Source of the DNA: JAAZKA01 sp034926225
GTDB lineage: Bacteria > Bacillota > Clostridia > Oscillospirales > QAMX01
NCBI GenBank assembly: GCA_034926225.1
Contig: JAYFRF010000013.1
Coordinates: 124,001 to 188,000 of the forward strand
Direction: 5' to 3'
Length of the DNA: 64,000 nucleotides
Position 1 is the first letter of the stretch. Every line of letters starts with the position of its first letter. Positions 43,628 to 52,419 of this stretch are shown here, one piece after another. The notes under the pieces were generated by a model that saw only the letters and a list, made by a program, of their open reading frames with translations, was not told where the DNA came from and ran no database searches. A program made the position numbers and the translations under genes.

Positions 43628-44437
43628 ATGATGAAGGTAAGCTATTTCCCCGGCTGCACGCTGAAGACAAAGGCTAAAAAACTGGATATATACGCCCGCA
43701 GGTGCGCGGAGGTCTTGGGCGTAACGCTGGAAGAACTGGACAATTGGCAGTGCTGCGGCGGCGTCTTTTCGATGGCAAAGGACGAGATCGCGTCGAAGCT
43801 TTCTTCCGTGCGGGCGCTGGCCGATGCAAAGAAGAAAGGGCAGCCCCTTGTGACCGTTTGTTCTGCATGCCATAACGTCATTAAGCAAACCAATCACGCA
43901 ATGCAGGCCGACGCCGATTTCGCGTTACGCGCGAATAACTACCTGATGGCAGGCGCCGAGCCATCGCTCGATACCCCCTACCGCGGAGAGACGCAGGTGG
44001 TTCACTATCTCGAGCTGCTGCGCGACGTCGTAGGTTTTGATAAGCTCCGCGAGGCGGTGGTCAATCCTCTGAAGGGTCAAAATCTCGCGGCGTATTACGG
44101 CTGCTTACTGCTGCGTCCGTCGCAGACGATGCGTATGGACGACCCGGAAAACCCTGGAATCTTCGAGGACTTTTTGCGTGCGCTCGGCGCGGAGCCTGTG
44201 GTCTACCCCTACCGCAACGAATGCTGCGGCGGTTATGTCGCACTGGAGAATGCCGCGCTGACCGCAAAAAAAAGTTCCGCCGTGCTTGCGAGCGCGAAAA
44301 GTATGGGTGCCGAGAGGATCGTGACCGCGTGTCCTCTGTGCCGGTATAACCTTGAGAAGAACGGCAACGGGGAGCTACCGGTGGTTTATTTGACAGAGAT
44401 TTTGGCCGAAGCGCTCGGCGTAAAGGAGGATGCTTAA
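43628..44437 (+). CDS. hdrB: Heterodisulfide reductase subunit B-like protein (two CCG domains)
   Basis: A 269-residue protein with two complete CCG motifs: Cys10, Cys42-Cys43, Cys78-x2-Cys81, and a second set in YYGCLLLRP, NECCGGYVAL and ACPLCRYN. In methanogen HdrB these bind noncubane 4Fe-4S clusters that cleave the CoM-CoB disulfide. A clostridial host has no CoM or CoB, so the electron acceptor must differ; fumarate reductase encoded in the same operon is the obvious candidate. It starts 13 bases after fumC and abuts hdrC. Confidence 0.93.
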   Translation: MMKVSYFPGCTLKTKAKKLDIYARRCAEVLGVTLEELDNWQCCGGVFSMAKDEIASKLSSVRALADAKKKGQPLVTVCSACHNVIKQTNHAMQADADFALRANNYLMAGAEPSLDTPYRGETQVVHYLELLRDVVGFDKLREAVVNPLKGQNLAAYYGCLLLRPSQTMRMDDPENPGIFEDFLRALGAEPVVYPYRNECCGGYVALENAALTAKKSSAVLASAKSMGAERIVTACPLCRYNLEKNGNGELPVVYLTEILAEALGVKEDA

Positions 44438-44830
44438 ATGACGCGGAAAACGGAACAGATGCGCGATCAGATTCTGCGCACAAGCGGCGTTAATCCTCTG
44501 AAGTGTATGTACTGCGGCAAATGCTCGGGCACTTGTCCGTCTTACGACGAGATGGAATATCATCCCCATCAGTTTGTCCATATGGTCGAAACGGGGGATA
44601 TCGAGCCTCTGCTCCATTCAAAATCGCTCTATCAGTGCTTATCGTGCTTCGCCTGCGTGGACCGCTGTCCGAGAAACGTGGAACCGGCTAAACTTGTGGA
44701 AGCCGTGCGCCTTATGGTCATCCGCGAGCAGGGTGCGAATCATTATAAGCCCGATCAGATCCCCGACATGCTTGACGAAGAAATCCCCCAGCAGCTCCTC
44801 GTCAGCGTCCTGCGCAAATACGCAAAGTAA
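44438..44830 (+). CDS. hdrC: Heterodisulfide reductase subunit C-like ferredoxin
   Basis: A 130-residue protein with two 4Fe-4S motifs: CMYCGKCSGTCP (about 24-35) and CLSCFACVDRCP (about 67-78). HdrC passes electrons between HdrA and HdrB. Its ATG follows the hdrB stop directly, with GGAGGATG inside the end of hdrB, so the two are translationally coupled. Confidence 0.93.
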   Translation: MTRKTEQMRDQILRTSGVNPLKCMYCGKCSGTCPSYDEMEYHPHQFVHMVETGDIEPLLHSKSLYQCLSCFACVDRCPRNVEPAKLVEAVRLMVIREQGANHYKPDQIPDMLDEEIPQQLLVSVLRKYAK

Positions 44831-44842
44831 AGGAGAAACGAC

Positions 44843-46846
44843 ATGCAAAGAATCGGCGTATTCGTATGCTGGTGCGGAACGAACATCGCGGGAACCGTGG
44901 ATGTGAACGCGGTGTCGGAGGCTTTGAAAAACGAGCCCGGCGTCGTCTTCTCCACCAACTATCAATATATGTGCTCCCAGGCGGGACAGAACATCATCAA
45001 GGACGCCGTCCGCGAGCATCACCTGACAGGCCTTGTCATCGCGTCCTGCTCCCCCCGCATGCACGAGGTCACCTTCCGGAAGACAGCCTCTCAGGCGGGA
45101 CTGAATCCGTACATGGTTGAAATCGCTAATATCCGCGAGCAGTGCTCGTGGGTGCATAAAGATATCAAAACCGGCACCGAAAAGGCGATCATCCTCGGCC
45201 GGGCCGCGATCGCGAAGGTCAACCTCAACGCACCGTTAACGCCCGGCGAGTCCCCCGTCACCAAGCGCGCGCTCGTCATCGGCGGCGGCATCGCCGGCAT
45301 CCAGACCGCGCTCGATATCGCCGACGCGGGCTTCCCTGTCGATATCGTCGAAACGAAGCCTACCATCGGCGGTAAGATGGCGCAGCTCGACAAGACTTTC
45401 CCGACGCTTGACTGCGCCGCGTGCATCCTGACACCGAAGATGGTCGACGTAGCGCAAAACGAGAACATCCGCATCTTTTCCTACAGCGAGGTGCAGGAGG
45501 TCGGCGGTTTTGTCGGCAACTTCACCGTCAAAATCCGTAAAAAAGCGCGCTATGTCAAAGAAGACGTCTGTACGGGCTGCGGACTCTGCACGGAGAAATG
45601 CCCGCAGAAGAAAATCTCCAACGAGTTCAATCTCGGCATGGATACGCGCCGCGCGATCTATATCCCGTTCGCTCAGGCTGTCCCGAAGGTCGCAACCATC
45701 GACGCCGACCATTGCAATATGCTCAATAACGGCAAATGCGGCATCTGCGCGAAGATCTGCACCGCGAAGGCCATCGATTATACCCAAAAAGACGAAATTA
45801 TCGAGGAAAAATACGGCGCAATCGTTGCGGCAACCGGCTTTAACCCGATTTCCATGAATAAATTCGACGAATTCGCCTACAGTCAGTCAAAAGACGTCGT
45901 AACCTCCCTTGAGTTCGAGCGCCTGATGAACGCCGCAGGCCCTACCGGCGGTAAGCTTCTGCGTCCGTCCGACGGCCGGCATCCGCACACCATCGTCTTT
46001 GTCCAGTGCGTCGGCTCCCGCTGCTCGGGTGCAGAAAAGGGAAAGGAATACTGCTCCAAGATCTGCTGCATGTACACCGCCAAGCACGCCATGCTGACGC
46101 GCGACAAGTATCCGGATACCGAGGTGTATGTCTTCTATATCGACGTCCGTACGCCCGGCAAGAGCTTCGACGAGTTCTACCGCCGCGCGGTCGAGGATTA
46201 CGGCGTCCACTACATCAAAGGCATGGTCGGCAAGGTCAGCCCCGAGAGTACGCCGGACGGCGATAAGCTGATGGTGCGCGCGTCCGACCTGCTTGCCAAT
46301 AAACAGCTCCATATTGAAGCCGACATGGTAGTGCTCGCCGCCGCAATCGAACCGGATAAGTCCGCGCGTCCGCTTGCGACGATGCTGACGGCCTCCATGG
46401 ATACGAACGACTTCTTCACGGAAGCGCATCCGAAGCTCCGGCCGGTCGAAAGTCCGACGGCGGGCGTATTCCTCTCCGGCACCTGCCAGGGCCCGAAGGA
46501 TATTCCCGAAACCGTCGCGCAGGCGGGAGCCGCTGCGTCAAAGGTGATCGGCCTACTGGCCAAGGATAAGCTCGTCGGCAACCCCTGCATCGCGCATTCG
46601 AACGAATGGATGTGCAATGGCTGCTCCACCTGTGAGCGGGTGTGTCCGTACAACGCGATTACGTATATCAATAAGGAATTTAAGATGCCCGACCGCACGA
46701 CGGCGATTCGCCGTATTGCACAGGTCAACGAAGCGGTGTGTCAAGGCTGCGGCGCTTGTACGGTGGCTTGTCCCTCCGGTGCGATGGACCTGAAAGGCTT
46801 TGCCAGCGCGCAAATCATGGCGGAGGTGGACGCGATATGCAAGTAA
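44843..46846 (+). CDS. hdrA: Heterodisulfide reductase subunit A-like flavoprotein
   Basis: A 667-residue Fe-S flavoprotein. The N-terminal domain has Cys9/Cys11 (VCWCGTNIAG) and a CSPRMHE segment. The FAD motif is VIGGGIAGIQTALDIADAG (about 147-165). Inserted ferredoxin motifs CTGCGLCTEKCPQK and CGICAKIC lie at about 245-310. Two C-terminal 4Fe-4S motifs are CNGCSTCERVCP and CQGCGACTVACP. In known Hdr complexes the HdrA FAD is where flavin-based electron bifurcation occurs, one electron going to ferredoxin. Here it would sit between the FlxABCD input and the HdrBC output. Confidence 0.94.
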   Translation: MQRIGVFVCWCGTNIAGTVDVNAVSEALKNEPGVVFSTNYQYMCSQAGQNIIKDAVREHHLTGLVIASCSPRMHEVTFRKTASQAGLNPYMVEIANIREQCSWVHKDIKTGTEKAIILGRAAIAKVNLNAPLTPGESPVTKRALVIGGGIAGIQTALDIADAGFPVDIVETKPTIGGKMAQLDKTFPTLDCAACILTPKMVDVAQNENIRIFSYSEVQEVGGFVGNFTVKIRKKARYVKEDVCTGCGLCTEKCPQKKISNEFNLGMDTRRAIYIPFAQAVPKVATIDADHCNMLNNGKCGICAKICTAKAIDYTQKDEIIEEKYGAIVAATGFNPISMNKFDEFAYSQSKDVVTSLEFERLMNAAGPTGGKLLRPSDGRHPHTIVFVQCVGSRCSGAEKGKEYCSKICCMYTAKHAMLTRDKYPDTEVYVFYIDVRTPGKSFDEFYRRAVEDYGVHYIKGMVGKVSPESTPDGDKLMVRASDLLANKQLHIEADMVVLAAAIEPDKSARPLATMLTASMDTNDFFTEAHPKLRPVESPTAGVFLSGTCQGPKDIPETVAQAGAAASKVIGLLAKDKLVGNPCIAHSNEWMCNGCSTCERVCPYNAITYINKEFKMPDRTTAIRRIAQVNEAVCQGCGACTVACPSGAMDLKGFASAQIMAEVDAICK

Positions 46847-47271
46847 ACGGCTATAAACCCAAAATCGTAGCGTTTTGCTGCAACTGGTGCTCCTATGCGG
46901 GCGCCGATCTCGCGGGCAACAATCGTCTGCAGTATCCCGATATGGTGAAGATCATCCGCGTGCCCTGCTCCTGCCGCGTCAATCCGATGTTCCTCCTCCG
47001 CGCGTTCCAGCGCGGCGCGGACGGCGTCATCCTCTGCGGCTGCCATCCGGGAGACTGCCATTATACGTCCGGCAACTACTATACACGCCGCCGTATGGCG
47101 CTGCTTTTCTCGATGCTCGACTATCTCGGCATCGAACGGGAGCGGACACGCGTCGAATGGATATCCGCTGCCGAGGGCGCGAAATTTGCCGCCACAATGA
47201 ACGAATTCTGCGAACAGGTAGCTGCTTTAGGCGAGAACAAGAGACTGGAGGACTTGCGATGCAAACCGTAA
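46837..47271 (+). CDS. flxD: MvhD/FlxD-type electron-transfer protein
   Basis: A 144-residue protein of the MvhD family. It starts MQVNGYKPKIVAFCCNWCSY and has the 2Fe-2S cysteines in FCCNWCSYAG, PCSCRVNP and GCHPGDCHY. MvhD or FlxD docks on HdrA and brings electrons from a hydrogenase or from NADH. It overlaps hdrA by 10 bases and the next gene by 13. The longer frame from 46738 lies inside hdrA and is ignored. Confidence 0.92.
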   Translation: MQVNGYKPKIVAFCCNWCSYAGADLAGNNRLQYPDMVKIIRVPCSCRVNPMFLLRAFQRGADGVILCGCHPGDCHYTSGNYYTRRRMALLFSMLDYLGIERERTRVEWISAAEGAKFAATMNEFCEQVAALGENKRLEDLRCKP

Positions 47272-48254
47272 CACGTGAACAACTGATCATAAAAGCGGCG
47301 GCGCTGCTCGCGAGCGGCACGGTCAACCGGGTCTACGGCTGGAAGCGCGGCGAGTTTGCCTACGACGTCACGCCGGGTCTGTTCCGCTCCGCGGAGGAAC
47401 TTGCGCGCGACTTCGTCTGGGGCGATTTCTGCGGCGCGAACTTCTCGAAGTATCTTGTTGCCGAAACCCGTAAGGGAGAAGGCAAGGTTCTCGTCTTTTT
47501 GAAGCCCTGCGATACTTATAGTTTCAATCAACTCTTGACCGAGCACCGCTTCGACCGTGACCGCGTCTATGTCGTCGGCATCCCCTGCGACGGTATGGCC
47601 GATATCGCGAAAGTCAAAGCGGCGGTGGGCGACGGTATCACCGGTGTGGAGACGGCGGGTGAAAACTTGATCGTTCACACCCTCTACGACGGAGACCGGA
47701 CGCTGCAGCGCGCCCAGATGCTGGCCGAACGCTGCCTCCATTGCAAGAGCCGCAAGCACGTCGTTTACGACGAGCTTTTAGGCGACGACGGCGAGGTGCT
47801 CGACGCCCATCGTTTTGACGAGGTGGAAGCGCTCGAGCGCATGACGCCGGACGAACGGTTCGCATTCTGGCAGAATGAGCTTTCCCGCTGCATCCGCTGC
47901 AACGCGTGCCGCAATGTCTGCCCGGCCTGCACCTGCGAAAAGTGCGTATTTGACAATCCGGAGTCGGGCGTTGAGAGCAAGGCGGCCGCCGACAGTTTCG
48001 AGGAGCGCATGTTCCATATCATCCGGGCGTTCCACGTTGCCGGACGCTGCACCGACTGCGGCGAATGCTCCCGCGTTTGCCCGCAGCATATCCCGCTGCA
48101 CCTATTGAACCGTAAAATCATCAAAGATATCGACGCTTTCTATGGAGAGTATCAGGCCGGTGCCGAGGTAGGCTCCCGCGCACCGCTCGTCGATTATACG
48201 AAGGAAGATATCGAACCGGGGAAAGCCGTGGAAGGGGGAGCCCATCATGCGTAA
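47259..48254 (+). CDS. FlxC-like iron-sulfur protein
   Basis: A 331-residue protein. The N-terminal 200 residues resemble the FrhB/AsrA-type domain (KVLVFLKPCDTYSFNQLL). A first Cys group CLHCKSRK sits at about 160, and two 4Fe-4S motifs follow, CIRCNACRNVCPACTCEKC and CTDCGECSRVCPQHIP. It matches FlxC of the Flx-Hdr complexes in role and gene order. ATG 47259 overlaps flxD; a longer frame from 46875 is antiparallel in sense to known families and rejected. Confidence 0.8.
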   Translation: MQTVTREQLIIKAAALLASGTVNRVYGWKRGEFAYDVTPGLFRSAEELARDFVWGDFCGANFSKYLVAETRKGEGKVLVFLKPCDTYSFNQLLTEHRFDRDRVYVVGIPCDGMADIAKVKAAVGDGITGVETAGENLIVHTLYDGDRTLQRAQMLAERCLHCKSRKHVVYDELLGDDGEVLDAHRFDEVEALERMTPDERFAFWQNELSRCIRCNACRNVCPACTCEKCVFDNPESGVESKAAADSFEERMFHIIRAFHVAGRCTDCGECSRVCPQHIPLHLLNRKIIKDIDAFYGEYQAGAEVGSRAPLVDYTKEDIEPGKAVEGGAHHA

Positions 48255-49266
48255 ATGCACCGATATCCCCGCGCTGCTTGCTAAAATCGCCGAAAGCCGC
48301 AAGGTTTATCTCCCCGTCAACGGCGCGGACGGCCACGCCCATTATCAGGAATGGGCGAATGGCGTTCATTTAAGCGACACGCTCAATACCGTCCGCAGCG
48401 CAAAGGATTTCTTTTTCCCGCAGACAGAAAACCTGATGGATTTTAAGCGCCGGGGCAAAAAGATCGAAATTATCGACACACGCTCGGAGACGGAGGATTT
48501 CGTCCTCTTTGGCGTACGGGCCTGCGATGCCAGAAGCTTCGATATCCTCGACCGTGTGTTCCTTACGGAGCCAGTGGATAGCTACTACGCGTCCCGCCGT
48601 GAACATGGCGTTATTATGACGCTCGCCTGTACGCGTCCAGCCGAAACCTGCTTCTGCGGCACCTTCGGTATCGACGCGGCCGATCCGGGGGGCGATATCG
48701 CTTGCTGGAAAGCGGGCGACACGCTATACCTGGACGCGAAAACGGAAAAAGGGCAGGCGCTTCTCGATACCCTCAGCAGTGTGACCGTCCCATGCGGGAC
48801 CGATGAGGTGGACACGCAGAAAGCCGAAACCGCCGCGTGCATGAAGAAGCTGCCGCTCGGTACACTCTCCACCGAGGGCTTTGGCGGGGATCAGCTTGAC
48901 GCGCTCTTTAACGACCCGAAATGGGCGTCCCTCTCCGAGGCCTGCCTCGGCTGCGGCACCTGCACGTTCGTCTGTCCGACCTGCCAGTGCTACGATATCC
49001 GCGACTTCGACACCGGACACGGCGTGAAGCGTTTCCGCTGCTGGGACTCCTGCATGTACTCCGATTTTACGAAAATGTCGGCCGGTCAGCCGCGCCTGAC
49101 GCAGCTTCAGCGATTCCGCCAGCGCTTTCTGCACAAGCTTGTGTATTACCCCGCGAACAACGACGGTATATACAGCTGTGTGGGCTGCGGACGCTGTCTC
49201 GCGCGCTGCCCGATCTCGATGAACATCGTCAAGGTCATGAAAACCCTCGGGAGGAACGACGCATGA
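48247..49266 (+). CDS. FlxB-like iron-sulfur protein (AsrA-like)
   Basis: A 339-residue protein resembling anaerobic sulfite reductase subunit A and FlxB. The N-terminal 4Fe-4S-associated domain includes LFGVRACDARSFDILDRVFL. Two C-terminal motifs are CLGCGTCTFVCPTCQCYD and CVGCGRCLARCPIS. It relays electrons between FlxA and FlxC/D. It overlaps both neighbours (8 and 4 bases). Confidence 0.85.
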   Translation: MRKCTDIPALLAKIAESRKVYLPVNGADGHAHYQEWANGVHLSDTLNTVRSAKDFFFPQTENLMDFKRRGKKIEIIDTRSETEDFVLFGVRACDARSFDILDRVFLTEPVDSYYASRREHGVIMTLACTRPAETCFCGTFGIDAADPGGDIACWKAGDTLYLDAKTEKGQALLDTLSSVTVPCGTDEVDTQKAETAACMKKLPLGTLSTEGFGGDQLDALFNDPKWASLSEACLGCGTCTFVCPTCQCYDIRDFDTGHGVKRFRCWDSCMYSDFTKMSAGQPRLTQLQRFRQRFLHKLVYYPANNDGIYSCVGCGRCLARCPISMNIVKVMKTLGRNDA

Positions 49267-50090
49267 ACTATGACCCTTTAATGCCGCAGATTGGCGTGAT
49301 TACCGATATCCGCATCGATACCCCCGACGTCAAAACCTTCCGCGTGACGACTCCCGACGGGAAAAAGGCGTTTTCCCACACCCCCGGGCAGTGCGCCATG
49401 CTTTCCATCCCCGGCATCGGCGAAGCGATGTTCTCGATTACCTCCTCTCCAACAAACGAGGAGTATATGGAGTTCTCCATCAAGAAATGCGGCTGCGTCA
49501 CCGAGTGGCTGCATTCCGCTGAGGTAGGGCAGGAGATTACCATTCGCGGTCCCTACGGAAACGGTTTCCCGGTGGACACCGCGTTTGCTGGCAAGGACCT
49601 GCTGTTCATCTCGGGCGGCATAGGGCTTGCGCCCCTGCGCTCCGTGATTAACTATGTTCGCTATTACCGTGACCGCTACGGCAAGGTCGATATCGTCTAC
49701 GGTTCCCGCAGCAAGGCCGATCTCGTCGACTACCGCGAGATCATCGATGAATGGGCGACGGATGCGGGCGTGAACGTCCATCTGACGATCGACCGCGCGC
49801 AGGAGGGCTGGGACGGGCATGTCGGCTTTGTTCCGAATTATGTCAAGGAGCTCGGCTTTGACACGAACAAGGTGGCGATTATCTGCGGGCCGCCGATCAT
49901 GATCAAATTCACCCTCGCGGGTTTGCAGGAATTGGGCTTTGACAAAACGCAGGTGTATACGACAATGGAACTGCGGATGAAATGCGGCATCGGCAAATGC
50001 GGACGCTGCAACATTGGCTCGAAATACGTCTGTAAGGACGGTCCCGTTTTCCGCTGCGACGAGCTTGACGAGCTGCCGGATGAGTATTAA
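49263..50090 (+). CDS. FlxA-like FAD/NAD(P)-binding oxidoreductase
   Basis: A 275-residue flavoprotein of the ferredoxin-NADP reductase type. The FAD motif is FSITSSP (about 59-65), the NAD(P) motif GGIGLAPLRSVINYVRYY (about 118-135) and the C-terminal ICGPPIMIKFTL. The last 40 residues have a 2Fe-2S motif as in PyrK, AsrB and HydG: CGIGKCGRCNIG, then VCKDG. It should oxidise NADH and start the electron flow to the Hdr core. It begins at ATG 49263, overlapping the preceding stop; the frame from 48921 is not used. Confidence 0.9.
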   Translation: MNYDPLMPQIGVITDIRIDTPDVKTFRVTTPDGKKAFSHTPGQCAMLSIPGIGEAMFSITSSPTNEEYMEFSIKKCGCVTEWLHSAEVGQEITIRGPYGNGFPVDTAFAGKDLLFISGGIGLAPLRSVINYVRYYRDRYGKVDIVYGSRSKADLVDYREIIDEWATDAGVNVHLTIDRAQEGWDGHVGFVPNYVKELGFDTNKVAIICGPPIMIKFTLAGLQELGFDKTQVYTTMELRMKCGIGKCGRCNIGSKYVCKDGPVFRCDELDELPDEY

Positions 50091-50106
50091 TATAAGGAGA
50101 TCCGAT

Positions 50107-50781
50107 ATGGAAGCAATGGTAAATGTTTTCTTGTTCGGCAAGCGGTACGAGGTGCCGGAGAGCCTGACGATCATGCGCGCGATGGAATATGCGGGTTACC
50201 AGCTCGTACGCGGCTGCGGCTGCCGAAACGGCTTCTGCGGCGCCTGCGCGACGATCTACCGTATCCAGGGCGACCGCGAACTCCACGTCTGTCTCGCCTG
50301 CCAGACCAAGGTCGAGGATAACATGTATGTGGCGACACTGCCTTTCTTTCCGCTGATTAAACAGGTCTACGATATCGAAAAAGTGAAGCCCACGGAACAA
50401 ATTATGATGCAGCTGTATCCCGAAATCTACGCCTGCATTGGCTGCAACGCCTGCACGAAGAGCTGTACGCAGGGACTCAATGTGATGCAGTACATCGCCT
50501 ACGCCCAGCGCGGCGAGTACGAAAAATGCGCGGAGGAATCGTTTGACTGCGTGATGTGCGGCGTCTGCTCGGCCCGCTGCCCGGCGGGGATCTCCCATCC
50601 GCAGGTGGCTATGCTGGCCCGCCGTTTAAACGGCAAGTACCTCGCGCCGAAGTCTGCGCATCTGGAGAACCGCGTCCGCGAGATCGAAAACGGTGATTTT
50701 GAGACGCTCCTTGAAAACCTGATGGGCAAACCGGTCGAGGAGCTCAAAGAGCTCTACAATAACCGCGAGATCGAGAAATAA
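50107..50781 (+). CDS. Fumarate reductase/TfrB-type iron-sulfur subunit lacking CCG domains
   Basis: A 224-residue protein. Residues 1-85 form a plant-type 2Fe-2S domain (GCGCRNGFCGACATIY, later CLACQ). Two 4Fe-4S motifs follow, CIGCNACTKSC (about 117-127) and CVMCGVCSARCP (about 150-161). In methanogen thiol:fumarate reductase TfrB this unit is fused to a HdrB-like CCG part; here HdrB is a separate gene. It should carry electrons from HdrBC to the flavoprotein. ATG 50107 follows AAGGAG. Confidence 0.85.
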   Translation: MEAMVNVFLFGKRYEVPESLTIMRAMEYAGYQLVRGCGCRNGFCGACATIYRIQGDRELHVCLACQTKVEDNMYVATLPFFPLIKQVYDIEKVKPTEQIMMQLYPEIYACIGCNACTKSCTQGLNVMQYIAYAQRGEYEKCAEESFDCVMCGVCSARCPAGISHPQVAMLARRLNGKYLAPKSAHLENRVREIENGDFETLLENLMGKPVEELKELYNNREIEK

Positions 50782-50798
50782 GGAGGGAGAAGCGGCCT

Positions 50799-52397
50799 AT
50801 GTATCCCGAAAAAATACAGGAATCCGTACGTGCGGTTGAAGCGGCGCGGTCGGAGAACATCAAATTCGAACCGCGCCGCATGACGGCGGAGGAAAAAACT
50901 GCGCTTTTAGAGGCCTACCACCCGGATTATAAAAAAGGCGCGTACGAGCCTTTAAAAATCGGCCCCAATCAAGGTGAAAGCGTTCTTCATGAGCTTGCCG
51001 ACATGCTGCAGGCGCATCCCCGTATCCGTCCCGGCGATGTCGATCTCGGGAAACCCGACTACGACGTGGACGTCCTCATCATCGGCGGCGGCGGCGCGGG
51101 TTCCTCCGCAGCGATCGAAGCGGACAATGCCGGAGCCCGTGCGATGATCGTCACGAAGCTGCGTATCGGCGACGCCAACACAATGATGGCCGAAGGCGGC
51201 ATTCAGGCGGCCGATAAAGAAAACGACTCTCCCGCCATCCACTTCCTCGACGCCTACGGCGGCGGTCACTTCGCGGCCAAGCGCGACCTGCTGTATAAGC
51301 TCGTCAATGAGGCACCGGAGGCCATCCGATGGCTCAACGACCTCGGCGTCGAGTTTGACAAGGCTCCCGACGGCACGATGATTACCACCCACGGCGGCGG
51401 CACCTCCCGTAAGCGTATGCATGCCGCTAAAGATTACTCCGGTGCGGAAATCATGCGTACCCTCCGTGACGAGGTCTTGAATCGTGGTATCCCGGTTGTG
51501 GACTTCACTGCCGCGGTCGAACTAATTCTCGATGAGGAAGGGAAAGCAGCCGGTGCGGTGCTGATGAACATGGAGACCCATGATCTGCTGGTCGCGCGCG
51601 CAAAAACCGTGATCATCGCCACCGGTGGCGCGGGGCGTATGCATTATCAGGGCTTCCCCACCTCCAACCACTACGGCGCGACGGCGGACGGTCTCGTCCT
51701 CGGCTATCGTGTCGGCGCAAAGCTTCTCTATGCCGATACCCTCCAGTACCATCCCACCGGTGCAGCGTATCCGGAACAGATCTTTGGCGCGCTCGTCACC
51801 GAAAAAGTACGTTCCCTCGGCGCAAAACTCATCAACCGCGAAGGCAAGGTGTTTATGCATCCTCTCGAGACCCGTGACGTTGCCGCCGCATCCATCATCC
51901 GCGAGTGCGGCGACCGCGCGCTCGGCGTCGATACGGGTTCCGGTGCGGGACTGTGGCTGGACACCCCGATGATCGAAATTATCGGCGGTGAGGGCACCAT
52001 TGAGAGCCGTATCCCCGCCATGATGCGTATGTTCGGCAAATATGGCATCGATATCCGAAAAGAGCCGATCATCATCTATCCAACCCTCCACTACCAGAAC
52101 GGCGGGCTTGACATCACCTCCGACGGGCAAACGACAAACGTCGAAAACCTCTACGTCGCGGGGGAGGCGGTCGGCGGTATCCATGGCCGCAACCGTCTCA
52201 TGGGCAACTCCCTGCTCGATATCATTGTCTTCGGCCGAAGTGCGGGCCGTAACGCCGCCGAAAAATCCCATGGCGTCACGCAAGGCGCGCTGACCCTTGC
52301 GCATCTCGATCGCTTCGAAGCCATGCGCCGCGAAGCGGGTATTGACGGAGATATCGTTTCCCCCAAACTGCTGCCTGATTATCGGCATACCCGATAA
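50799..52397 (+). CDS. Fumarate reductase flavoprotein subunit (FrdA/TfrA type)
   Basis: A 532-residue FAD protein. Residues 1-88 are an unusual N-terminal extension; the FAD motif VDVLIIGGGGAGSSAAIEAD follows at about 89-108. Catalytic-region signatures are THGGGTSRKRMHAAKD, LQYHPTGAAYPE and GGIHGRNRLMGNSLLD. It reduces fumarate to succinate using electrons from the Fe-S subunit. There is no signal peptide and no membrane anchor gene, so the enzyme is likely cytoplasmic. The C-terminal helical domain of classic FrdA is short or absent. Confidence 0.88.
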   Translation: MYPEKIQESVRAVEAARSENIKFEPRRMTAEEKTALLEAYHPDYKKGAYEPLKIGPNQGESVLHELADMLQAHPRIRPGDVDLGKPDYDVDVLIIGGGGAGSSAAIEADNAGARAMIVTKLRIGDANTMMAEGGIQAADKENDSPAIHFLDAYGGGHFAAKRDLLYKLVNEAPEAIRWLNDLGVEFDKAPDGTMITTHGGGTSRKRMHAAKDYSGAEIMRTLRDEVLNRGIPVVDFTAAVELILDEEGKAAGAVLMNMETHDLLVARAKTVIIATGGAGRMHYQGFPTSNHYGATADGLVLGYRVGAKLLYADTLQYHPTGAAYPEQIFGALVTEKVRSLGAKLINREGKVFMHPLETRDVAAASIIRECGDRALGVDTGSGAGLWLDTPMIEIIGGEGTIESRIPAMMRMFGKYGIDIRKEPIIIYPTLHYQNGGLDITSDGQTTNVENLYVAGEAVGGIHGRNRLMGNSLLDIIVFGRSAGRNAAEKSHGVTQGALTLAHLDRFEAMRREAGIDGDIVSPKLLPDYRHTR

Positions 52398-52419
52398 ATA
52401 ATGAAGGAGAGAATGTACG

